Assembly: GCA_007123465.1 (NCBI GenBank)
Contig: SKLB01000197.1
Span: 1 to 12,504 of the forward strand
Direction: 5' to 3'
DNA length: 12,504 nt
Source of the DNA: Spirochaetales bacterium
GTDB taxonomy: Bacteria; Spirochaetota; Spirochaetia; DSM-27196; PWMO01
How positions within the stretch are numbered: position 1 is the stretch's first letter; every line of letters starts with the position of its first letter. Both the position numbers and the translations under genes were made by a program. A model generated the notes under the pieces. The model did not search any database and was not told where the DNA came from. It saw only the letters and a list, made by a program, of their open reading frames with translations. Below, piece by piece: positions 6,961-12,504 of this stretch.

Positions 6961-9020
6961 GATATCTTTCCGAGTACCTTGAGCATGTAGAGTTCCAGGT
7001 AGGTCTTCAACGCATCCTTACGGCGGATCTGATCGAAGACTTCACTCTGCGAGAGTTTTTCAGCAAAACCCTGAATACGCGCCCGATCCGGTGGTATCAG
7101 ACGAAAACCGACTTTCATGCGCCTGAGGAAATCGCGTACCAGCGAGTTCACGTCCTCAACCAGGTTACTCTTGGCAACCGGATCGAGTAGCGGATTCCAG
7201 CGCTCGATCAGTTCCTCGAGCCTGGCATCAACATTGCCGCCTTCACCCACGTAGGCCCGCTGCAACTCTTCGATGCGCTGCTTGAACTCCTGAGCCTTAA
7301 CTTTGCGTGTAGCTGCCTGGTTCCCGGAGCGGGCTTTGGTGCGCGCAGCGCTTGTAGACGCGGCATCGCCGGAAGCTGCAAGCTGCATGGTAGTCGGCTG
7401 CGTTTCGGTTACTGCTGCTCCGTCGGCGTTCTGCGGCACCCGAGCCGCAGCGCGGCGACGGCCCACGCCGCGGCGCCTGCGGCGCGAATTGCGGCTGCGC
7501 TCCAGATAGCCCGGGGTCTTGGTTCCCATGAACGCGCGCTGCAGGAAGCGCACAATTCCGTGCAGCCACGGAATTGCCTGCCAGAAGGGCAGCAGCAGTC
7601 TGGCGTCGGCCGCCAGCTTCTCGCGATCCAGATTCAAAACCACGTGCATCGGGCGCATGGTGCGTTGTTCGCGGTCAATTATGCGGTTGACTTCGGCTGC
7701 GGCCTCACCCATGATCTTCTGCTCTGTGGCGCAGAGGTAGATCAGGTCAAACCGGCACAGGGCACACAGAACAGGATAGCGTTGCTCCATTCTCTCCTGA
7801 ACGGCGGCTTCGAAGGCACTCTGATCGGTCATCTCCCGAGGGCGTCGATCGGCCTTCATGTCGGTACCCCAGCTCTCAATAAAGTGATCCGCAAAATCGC
7901 GCGAAGCCTGAAACAGCCCCTCCATCAGGACCTGCAATACGTACTCGTGACGAATATAATACTCTTTGTTGCCCGGTCCCTTGAGGCGTACCAGCGGCGC
8001 CAGCTGTTTCTGGCCATCTCCTCGTAGCTGCTCGGCAAGGTATTCGTTGATGTTATCGGTGCTGTAACGCTTGGTGAGCAGCACGCCTTTGGAGTCGGTG
8101 AAGTTGTAGATGTCGGTGATGCTGAAGGCGTACGGCGGTTTGCGTAAACGAGTGTCGAGAGTCTGCAGCGCGGCTTCGGTTTCGCGCTTGCGCTGCAGAA
8201 TACCCTTGTAGTACACGTTGTAGTAGCCGAGCAGGTACGCCGCCTGGGCGTAGTCGTGATCCTCCTGCATCTTGTCTTTCTTGCCCGCCAGATCTTTTAT
8301 CAGCACGCTGGAGAGAGTTGTCCAGAAATGAAAACTGAACTCTGACGGCTGCAGCACCGAACGCACCGCATCATCGGGAGTTGTCAGAATCTTGCCGAGC
8401 ATCTCGGCCAGAACCATTTCGCGGTTGCGAAACACGCCGCTCAATTTGCTTTTTATATAGCTGACGTTCTTCTCGCTGCGCAGGTACCCGCGAATCTTGT
8501 GCACCGAGGCTTCAACCAGTACCCGCGGTAACAGATCGGTAGTAGCGATGATCGTCTTTAACCCTTCTGGAAACATCAGCCGCAGCACGCGCGCGCCGCT
8601 ATCGGGCTGTTTTCCCAGCCACGTGACGAAGTCGGTCTTGACATCGATCGGTTGAATCACCGAGTTGGGGATAACTATATCAAAGGTCTCTTCGGACGGG
8701 AACGGCAATGACGGCCGCTCGTGTAGCTTGCGATAGTGAGCGTGAATCAACGCTGTGTAGTACTCGGGGAAATCGATTGATTCAATGCGGCTGCCCTCGT
8801 AGCGGATTGCCAGGCGTCCCTGCTTTTCCAGCTCGATCAACCGCGCGGCGAGCAGATTCTCGGTGTTCTCCTCGAGATCCGCAAGTTCAGGGTTCTCCTC
8901 GGCGTAGCGTTCGAGATACTTGTTGGTGAACGCAACCAACTGTGAAAACGCAACCTCAGAGCCGCGAGTTTTCCTGGTGCAACCTTGAAGAATCTTCAGC
9001 ACGTCCTGTGCAGTTGACAT
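6957..9020 (-). CDS. Conserved-looking protein of unknown function, 687 residues, with Arg-rich linker
   Basis: I do not recognise a family. The protein has no signal peptide or clear membrane span and is rich in predicted helix and charged residues, so it is probably cytoplasmic. It divides into a large N-terminal part (about 1-500), a very basic stretch (about 506-527, including SRRRRRGVGRRR), a low-complexity Ala/Thr/Gln linker to about 573, and a C-terminal helical part (574-687) starting KVKAQEFKQRIEEL. The basic stretch could bind nucleic acid or a membrane surface; this is inference. It is followed by the THEP1-like NTPase with a GTGA overlap, which suggests a functional pair. The ATG at 9020 has no Shine-Dalgarno, and TACTAT ends 8 bases upstream. 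Codon and base use look like its neighbours, with no sign of recent transfer. Confidence 0.8.
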   Translation of the reverse strand: MSTAQDVLKILQGCTRKTRGSEVAFSQLVAFTNKYLERYAEENPELADLEENTENLLAARLIELEKQGRLAIRYEGSRIESIDFPEYYTALIHAHYRKLHERPSLPFPSEETFDIVIPNSVIQPIDVKTDFVTWLGKQPDSGARVLRLMFPEGLKTIIATTDLLPRVLVEASVHKIRGYLRSEKNVSYIKSKLSGVFRNREMVLAEMLGKILTTPDDAVRSVLQPSEFSFHFWTTLSSVLIKDLAGKKDKMQEDHDYAQAAYLLGYYNVYYKGILQRKRETEAALQTLDTRLRKPPYAFSITDIYNFTDSKGVLLTKRYSTDNINEYLAEQLRGDGQKQLAPLVRLKGPGNKEYYIRHEYVLQVLMEGLFQASRDFADHFIESWGTDMKADRRPREMTDQSAFEAAVQERMEQRYPVLCALCRFDLIYLCATEQKIMGEAAAEVNRIIDREQRTMRPMHVVLNLDREKLAADARLLLPFWQAIPWLHGIVRFLQRAFMGTKTPGYLERSRNSRRRRRGVGRRRAAARVPQNADGAAVTETQPTTMQLAASGDAASTSAARTKARSGNQAATRKVKAQEFKQRIEELQRAYVGEGGNVDARLEELIERWNPLLDPVAKSNLVEDVNSLVRDFLRRMKVGFRLIPPDRARIQGFAEKLSQSEVFDQIRRKDALKTYLELYMLKVLGKIS

Positions 9021-9028
9021 CGTAATGC

Positions 9029-9058
9029 ATAGTAGCGTGCAATCAGCCCGCCGTGCAA
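9029..9058 (-). promoter_or_regulatory. Putative sigma70 promoter for the 687-residue gene, leaderless geometry
   Basis: On the minus strand, TACTAT (9029-9034, 4/6 to -10) ends 8 bases before the ATG at 9020. TTGCAC (9053-9058) lies 18 bp upstream but matches the -35 only in TTG. The -35 falls in the left arm of the inverted repeat at 9046-9075. The -10 hexamer is identical to that of the divergent lipoprotein promoter. Confidence 0.45.
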
Positions 9059-9075
9059 GCTATTGCACCGCGGGC
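9046..9075. repeat. 13-bp inverted repeat (12/13 paired), candidate operator between divergent genes
   Basis: The left arm GCCCGCCGTGCAA (9046-9058) pairs with the right arm TTGCACCGCGGGC (9063-9075), with one C/C mismatch and a 4-base centre GCTA. A further CGTGCAA lies at 9036-9042, exactly 16 bp before the copy in the left arm. No T-tract follows on either strand, and the repeat is upstream of both genes, so a terminator is unlikely. Its position over the minus-strand -35 and 14 bp before the plus-strand -35 fits a repressor or activator site. The regulator is unknown. Confidence 0.6.
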
Positions 9076-9089
9076 AGCTTCACCACGGT

Positions 9090-9118
9090 TTGACAGGCTG
9101 CTGCTGCGCAGTTACTAT
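9090..9118 (+). promoter_or_regulatory. Strong putative sigma70 promoter for the lipoprotein gene, leaderless geometry
   Basis: TTGACA (9090-9095, 6/6) and TACTAT (9113-9118, 4/6) are separated by exactly 17 bp. The -10 ends 9 bases before the ATG at 9128, so the transcript would begin within about 3 bases of the start codon. It is the best promoter match in the window. Confidence 0.65.
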
Positions 9119-9127
9119 AGATACAGA

Positions 9128-9724
9128 ATGAATAGAGCAACTTTGATCCTGATTGCGCTGGCTGCTGCATTGCTGCTTCTGACTGCAGGCTGCGCTGCTG
9201 CGCCGCAGCCGCAGGAGCGGCCGGCGCAAGAACCGGTAGCGCCCGCTGAACCGGAGCCGGAGGCGCCTGCCGAGCCCGCGCCCGCCGAGCCTGTGATCCC
9301 GGCTGCTCCAACCGAGGAAGAGGCGGTTGAGCCGCAAGAGTTCGAGGTAAGCGAGGAAGTTTTTGAACGCACCTTCAGCGAGGTAGAACAGACAATCAGC
9401 GAGCTCAACAGCGTCATCGCACGCCGTGACTATCAGCGCTGGCTCGACTATCTAACCCCGGAGTACCGCCGCACATACTCCGACCCCCAGACACTGCGCG
9501 AAATCTCGCGTATGCCTATTCTGCAGCGCAATGAAATCGAGCTGCAGAACCTGCGCGATTACTTTGAATGGGTAGTTGGTCCCAGTCGCGCCGACGCGCG
9601 CCTGGATGATCTGCGCTTTCTCAGTAACGACCAGGTGGAAGCGATTATGGTTGTACGCGGCCGACCGGTCATACTCTACCGCCTGCGAAATGTAGATGGG
9701 AACTGGAAAGTTGACGTCTTTTAG
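9128..9724 (+). CDS. Lipoprotein with Pro/Glu/Ala-rich linker and C-terminal globular domain
   Basis: 198 residues. A short positive N-terminus (MNRATL) and a hydrophobic core (LILIALAAALLLL) are followed by TAGC with Cys22, a signal peptidase II site with Thr rather than Leu at -3, as tolerated in spirochaetal lipoproteins. Residues about 23-70 form a Pro/Glu/Ala-rich linker, likely an extended tether. The rest (about 75-198) is a compact domain with the segments YQRWLDYLTPEYRRTY and, at the end, AIMVVRGRPVILYRLRNVDGNWKVDVF-like strands; helices followed by beta strands ending in a Trp-Lys-Val strand recall NTF2-like folds, but this is only an impression. The frame opens at a GTG at 9053, but that would read through the promoter and bury the signal peptide; the ATG at 9128 is chosen. 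No Shine-Dalgarno is seen. It is followed by the HEAT-repeat gene, also exported. Confidence 0.82.
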   Translation: MNRATLILIALAAALLLLTAGCAAAPQPQERPAQEPVAPAEPEPEAPAEPAPAEPVIPAAPTEEEAVEPQEFEVSEEVFERTFSEVEQTISELNSVIARRDYQRWLDYLTPEYRRTYSDPQTLREISRMPILQRNEIELQNLRDYFEWVVGPSRADARLDDLRFLSNDQVEAIMVVRGRPVILYRLRNVDGNWKVDVF

Positions 9725-9732
9725 ACTATACT
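9704..9732 (+). promoter_or_regulatory. Possible promoter for the HEAT-repeat gene
   Basis: TGGAAA (9704-9709, 4/6) and TATACT (9727-9732, 5/6) are 17 bp apart and lie across the end of the lipoprotein gene. A start near 9739 would give a leader of about 25 bases containing GAGGAG (9752-9757). The closer TTGACG at 9711 has only a 10-bp spacing to this -10 and is not a partner. Confidence 0.35.
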
Positions 9733-9745
9733 CTGAGTAGTAGTC
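9724..9745. repeat. Imperfect inverted repeat after the lipoprotein stop
   Basis: GACTA (9724-9728) pairs with TAGTC (9741-9745), and inside it TACTC (9729-9733) mirrors GAGTA (9735-9739), with one bulged base (9740). As RNA this gives about 9 paired bases with a 3-base loop. No T-tract follows, so it is a poor intrinsic terminator. It overlaps the putative -10 of the next gene and could be an operator or a leader structure. Confidence 0.4.
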
Positions 9746-9763
9746 TCGAGCGAGGAGCGTCCG

Positions 9764-10483
9764 ATGAAGCGATTTCTTCTAATTATTATTGCAGTAGCTT
9801 TGATACTGAGCCCGGCGGTATTTGCTCAACAGGCTGACACTGAGGAACGTCGCCAATACACAATTGAGGAACTCTATCTCAGCCAGGACGTCGAACTGCA
9901 GATCATCAGAAGCCAGGCGTTATCCGAGAATCGGGAGATGAAACTGCTGGCGCTGCAGAGCATTCGTTCGATGATCCAGTCGGGCGCACTGACCGAAGAC
10001 AACCCATCACTGTTCATCGTTCTTGAATCGCTGGCAACCGAAGGCACCGGTCGCCGAGTCACAACCGGCGGCAGTCGGGTCATGAACAACTACCCGGAAA
10101 TCCGCCGCGAAGCCGCAGGGCTCCTCGGTGAAATCGGCGGTGAGCGGTCCAAACAGGTGCTGCTGACGATCCTGCGCGATGATCCCGAGCCAATGGTGCT
10201 GTCAGAGGCGGTTTATGCTCTCGGCCTCATCGGAATCAACGATGAGAACGAGGTTACCAACCACGTCGCACGAGTCTTGAGCCGCCAGACTGTACAGCCT
10301 GCGCCGGACAACAATCTGGCGTTTGCTTCGCTGTTGGCTATCGAAAAAATAGCCGTCGCCAGCGGCGGCATCTCGGATCCGGCTGTGATTGACGCACTGC
10401 TCGAGGTAGCCTCCGGCAACTACATTCGCGAGGTGCGGCTCAAAGCCATTGATGTCATTTCGAGATTGCGGGGCCGAACCTAA
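9764..10483 (+). CDS. Exported HEAT-repeat protein
   Basis: 239 residues. The N-terminus is a classical Sec signal peptide: MKRF, a hydrophobic core, then VFA before QQ, so cleavage after Ala21 by signal peptidase I is likely and the mature protein is periplasmic or secreted. The mature part is built of helical HEAT-like repeats, best seen at MKLLALQSIRSMI, IRREAAGLLGEIG, VLSEAVYALGLIG, LAFASLLAIEKIA and VRLKAIDVISRLRG. Such solenoids are protein-binding scaffolds; no catalytic motif is visible. The ATG at 9764 has a good Shine-Dalgarno GAGGAG (9752-9757, spacing 6). It sits between a lipoprotein and SanA, suggesting a cell-envelope role. The 3' end overlaps the sanA start by 32 bp. Confidence 0.85.
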   Translation: MKRFLLIIIAVALILSPAVFAQQADTEERRQYTIEELYLSQDVELQIIRSQALSENREMKLLALQSIRSMIQSGALTEDNPSLFIVLESLATEGTGRRVTTGGSRVMNNYPEIRREAAGLLGEIGGERSKQVLLTILRDDPEPMVLSEAVYALGLIGINDENEVTNHVARVLSRQTVQPAPDNNLAFASLLAIEKIAVASGGISDPAVIDALLEVASGNYIREVRLKAIDVISRLRGRT

Positions 10484-11234
10484 GGAATCTGTTTCGCGTC
10501 CACCTGCCACTACCGCATCAGATAGAGCTGCGCGCCTGCTGCGCGCTGCCAGTTACGTAGCGCGCTATTCTCTGCTGCTGTTCATCGTGCTGGTATTCTA
10601 TGCCAATACCGTGGTTGAACAGCACGCCAGTGCTTTTGTCTACGACAGTCTGAATGAAGTCCCATACAACGATGTTGGCCTGCTTCTCGGCACTGCCAGG
10701 TACCAACCTGGCGGCGGCATAAACCCCTATTTCTCCCATCGCATAGACGCCGCCGTTGACCTGTTTGACGCCGGTAAGGTTCGCTACATCCTGGCAAGCG
10801 GTGACAATCGCCATGTCTCGTACAACGAACCTGCTGCCATGCGCGAAGAACTGATCAAGCGCGGTGTTCCGGTAGAATCCATCTATCTCGATCACGCCGG
10901 ATTCAACACGTACGATTCGATTCTCCGCGCGCAGCGGGTTTACGGGCAGTCGCAAATCACGGTGATCTCACAGGGGTTTCACGCCGAGCGTGCGCTCTAC
11001 ATCGCCGACCACTACCAGATTGAGGCGGTGGCGTACCGCGCGCGCGACGTCAACGGCGTGGCTTCGCTGAGGATGACGGTGCGGGAGTATCTGTCACGGT
11101 TGAAGGTCTTAATCGACATTCACGTGCTTCGTCGACGCCCGTATTTCTACAACGAGACCCAAACTATTCCGAGGCAATCTCAGTCTCATCGGCAGCGAGA
11201 ACTGCCAGTGCCCACCGTGCGTGCTCGGCAATGA
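10452..11234 (+). CDS. sanA: SanA-like inner-membrane protein (DUF218/YdcF-SanA family)
   Basis: 260 residues. A single membrane span lies near residues 39-53 (YSLLLFIVLVFYANT), preceded by a basic cytoplasmic region and followed by a periplasmic DUF218 domain. The similarity to E. coli SanA runs through YDSLNEVPYNDVGLLLGTA (64-82), ASGDN (115-119), SYNEPAAMREELIKRGV, YLDHAGFNTYDSILRA and QGFHAERALYIADH. SanA affects the envelope barrier to vancomycin at high temperature in E. coli; its biochemical activity is not established. The ATG at 10452 (TTG at 10449 just before) overlaps the HEAT gene by 32 bp. No later ATG, GTG or TTG exists in frame before the membrane span, so an overlapping start is needed. 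GAGGTG at 10430 is too far (16 bases) to be a normal Shine-Dalgarno. The last 71 bp run antisense into queG and encode a polar tail. Confidence 0.88.
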   Translation: MSFRDCGAEPKESVSRPPATTASDRAARLLRAASYVARYSLLLFIVLVFYANTVVEQHASAFVYDSLNEVPYNDVGLLLGTARYQPGGGINPYFSHRIDAAVDLFDAGKVRYILASGDNRHVSYNEPAAMREELIKRGVPVESIYLDHAGFNTYDSILRAQRVYGQSQITVISQGFHAERALYIADHYQIEAVAYRARDVNGVASLRMTVREYLSRLKVLIDIHVLRRRPYFYNETQTIPRQSQSHRQRELPVPTVRARQ

Positions 11235-12243
11235 CGGCATCCGAGTCGGCGCTGCGGCGCTGAAGCAGCGGCTTGAGGTCGTGCCGGCGAGTATTGGCTG
11301 CTACCACGCACGCGTTGCGTACCAGCCCCTGTCGCCGTGCGCGCATCAGAGGGTTTCCGGCAAAACGGCCGGCAAACTGCTGGTCGGTTTCGATAGCCAG
11401 AATCCCGCTCAGATCCGGTGACTCGCCGGCTCGGTCGTGCAGAAAGTCCGGCTCGCTGGTAACCTGAGCACGCAGATTGAGCGGGCAGACTTCCTGGCAT
11501 AGATCGCAGCCGAATAACCAGTTTCCAATGGCAGGGCGAAGCTGCGCTGGAATCGAACCGCGCAGTTCGATGGTCAGATAAGAGATACAACGCGAAGCGT
11601 CGATTCGGTTTGGCCCCAGCAATGCTCCGGTCGGGCAGACATCAATGCATCGCGTACAGCTTCGCGGGCAGGCGCCGTGGCTGCCTTGCGGCGCGGGCGT
11701 AGCAGGGAAGTGCTGCGTTGAAAGTATCCCGCCCAGCAGAAACCAGCTGCCGTACTGACCGCTGATCAGTAAGGTATTGCGCCCACTGAATCCTACGCCT
11801 GCGCGCTCACCGAAGAAGCGCTCATCCAGCGGGGTAGCATCGGTGAAGGAGCTGAACTGCTGATCGCCGTAGCGCTGACCGAGCCGCCGAGCCAGACGCC
11901 GCAACCGTTTGCCGAGCACGAGATGATAATCACGACCCCAGGCGTAGCGCGCTACCCGCGGCTGCCCAGGTTCTGCGGCGCTGCGGCGGTAGTAGTTCAT
12001 CCCGGCCATCAGAATGGAGCGGCACCCCTGCAGCAACTGCTGCGGAGAGTACTTCAGCGGCGCGTGGCGCATCAGATAGTGCATCTGCGCGGCGTGGCCT
12101 GAGTCGATCCATCGCTGGTAACGTGCCGCCGCTTGCGCGTCGCCGCTGCACTCGGCAATACCGAGCAGCGAGAGGCCCTCTTCTGCGAACAGCTCGGATA
12201 GCTGCGGTGGAACCTCGGGATAGTGCGGATGTTGAGCGAGCAT
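11164..12243 (-). CDS. queG: Epoxyqueuosine reductase
   Basis: Cobalamin-dependent iron-sulphur enzyme of 359 residues (E. coli 379) that reduces epoxyqueuosine to queuosine in tRNA anticodons, the last step of the pathway. Diagnostic segments are RYAWGRDYH (99-107), SFTDATPLDERFFGERAGVG (132-151) with the probable acid Asp135, GRNTLLI, and SRCISYLTIELRG (217-229). Two [4Fe-4S] sets are present: Cys192, 196, 199, 203 and Cys219, 246, 249, 253 (GCDLCQEVCP). The first set reads C-x3-C-x2-C-x3-CP, one residue longer than the common C-x2-C start. The C-terminal part (about 300-350) has HEAT-like helices that bind tRNA in known structures. The ATG at 12243 has no Shine-Dalgarno, with a promoter close upstream. 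The 3' end overlaps sanA by 71 bp on the opposite strand. Confidence 0.94.
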   Translation of the reverse strand: MLAQHPHYPEVPPQLSELFAEEGLSLLGIAECSGDAQAAARYQRWIDSGHAAQMHYLMRHAPLKYSPQQLLQGCRSILMAGMNYYRRSAAEPGQPRVARYAWGRDYHLVLGKRLRRLARRLGQRYGDQQFSSFTDATPLDERFFGERAGVGFSGRNTLLISGQYGSWFLLGGILSTQHFPATPAPQGSHGACPRSCTRCIDVCPTGALLGPNRIDASRCISYLTIELRGSIPAQLRPAIGNWLFGCDLCQEVCPLNLRAQVTSEPDFLHDRAGESPDLSGILAIETDQQFAGRFAGNPLMRARRQGLVRNACVVAANTRRHDLKPLLQRRSADSDAVIAEHARWALAVLAADETEIASE

Positions 12244-12253
12244 AGGCCGTTAC

Positions 12254-12283
12254 AGCCTACCGGCGCGGCGCGGCCAATGTCAA
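12254..12283 (-). promoter_or_regulatory. Putative sigma70 promoter for queG, leaderless geometry
   Basis: On the minus strand TTGACA (12278-12283, 6/6) is followed after 18 bp by TAGGCT (12254-12259, 3/6). The -10 ends 10 bases before the ATG at 12243, so the leader would be about 0-4 bases. The -35 is perfect and the -10 weak. Confidence 0.45.
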
Positions 12284-12365
12284 CGATACTGTGGCAACCG
12301 GCTGTTCGTGTGCTTGACGAAACCGTGCATCTTGGTTTTTCTATACCTAGGAAACGGAGCGGCTT

Positions 12366-12504
12366 ATGGCAGAGAAATGGGATTATTACCGAACACTCGG
12401 GGTACCGCGCGACGCGGACAGCCAGGACATCAAGCGCGCCTACCGCCGGCGCGCCAAAGAGGTCCATCCGGATGCCGGTGGCAGCGACGATGCACGCTTC
12501 TCCG
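12366..12504 (+). CDS. J-domain protein, N-terminal part (DnaJ/CbpA type); 3' end outside window
   Basis: The first 46 residues form most of a J domain: WDYYRTLGVPRDADSQDIKRAY with helix II, basic RRRAKEVH, then the HPD tripeptide (34-36) that stimulates the ATPase of Hsp70/DnaK. The domain continues with AGGSDDARFS, where a GG replaces the usual KN-P segment of canonical DnaJ; this form is common in CbpA-like and other J-domain co-chaperones, so it cannot be said whether zinc-finger or C-terminal substrate domains follow. The ATG at 12366 has GGAG at 12356-12359, spacing 6. It is divergent from queG with 122 bp between the starts. No CIRCE element or clear heat-shock promoter was found in that gap. 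Confidence 0.85.
   Translation, partial: MAEKWDYYRTLGVPRDADSQDIKRAYRRRAKEVHPDAGGSDDARFS

Noticed and set aside
7440..7500. Arg-codon-rich stretch as a DNA repeat element
   Set aside because: It is a compositional effect of an Arg-rich protein segment in frame, without regular DNA repeat units.
9046..9075. The 13-bp dyad as an intrinsic terminator
   Set aside because: No T-tract on either strand and no gene ends here; both neighbours begin here.
9053..9127. GTG start extending the lipoprotein by 25 residues
   Set aside because: It would read through the best promoter in the window and place the signal peptide internally.
12320..12340. AAACC-N9-GGTTT followed by T residues as a terminator
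   Set aside because: The stem is only 5 bp and AT-rich, and it lies between divergent gene starts where nothing needs terminating.
12314..12347. TTGACG and TATACC as a promoter for the J-domain gene
   Set aside because: The spacing is 22 bp, too long for sigma70; better-spaced -10 candidates are poor. A promoter must exist here but cannot be placed with confidence.

Overview
The window (12,504 bp, moderately GC-rich, densely coding) looks like an ordinary chromosomal stretch of a Gram-negative-type bacterium, most likely a spirochaete (Spirochaetota). The arguments are indirect: a lipoprotein with a relaxed lipobox, a secreted HEAT-repeat protein, an inner-membrane SanA homologue, a Rep-type helicase, a THEP1-family P-loop NTPase and a large protein of no recognised family. 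No insertion sequence, phage gene, CRISPR array, tRNA or rRNA was seen, and there is no gene-free stretch longer than about 125 bases.

Layout. (1) Bases 1-459: 3' end of a PhoU-domain protein, probably a Na/phosphate cotransporter. (2) Bases 462-3323, minus strand: an NSUN4-like RNA cytosine methyltransferase followed by a Rep/UvrD helicase. (3) Bases 3348-6414, plus strand, probable operon: HAD phosphatase (gph), phosphohexomutase (pgcA type), stand-alone DEDDh exonuclease. (4) Bases 6394-9020, minus strand, two genes joined by a GTGA overlap: a 687-residue protein of unknown function and a THEP1-like NTPase. (5) Bases 9128-11234, plus strand: Pro/Glu-rich lipoprotein, exported HEAT-repeat protein, sanA. 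(6) Bases 11164-12243, minus strand: queG (epoxyqueuosine reductase). (7) Bases 12366-12504: first 46 codons of a J-domain protein.

Functions are mostly housekeeping: RNA modification (NSUN4-like enzyme, QueG), DNA transactions (Rep, DEDDh exonuclease), sugar-phosphate metabolism (Gph, PgcA), cell envelope (lipoprotein, HEAT protein, SanA) and phosphate transport. The least understood part is the 687-residue protein with its coupled P-loop NTPase.

The most interesting signals are regulatory. At four gene starts (gph, the 687-residue gene, the lipoprotein, queG) a sigma70-like -10 element ends only 6-10 bases before the ATG and no Shine-Dalgarno sequence is visible, which predicts leaderless mRNAs. 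By contrast pgcA, the exonuclease, the HEAT gene and the J-domain gene have clear Shine-Dalgarno sequences. A 13-bp inverted repeat with one mismatch (9046-9075) sits between the divergent 687-residue and lipoprotein genes, over one putative -35 box, and is a candidate operator. All three convergent gene pairs abut or overlap (2-bp gap, 21-bp overlap, 71-bp overlap), leaving no room for intergenic terminators.
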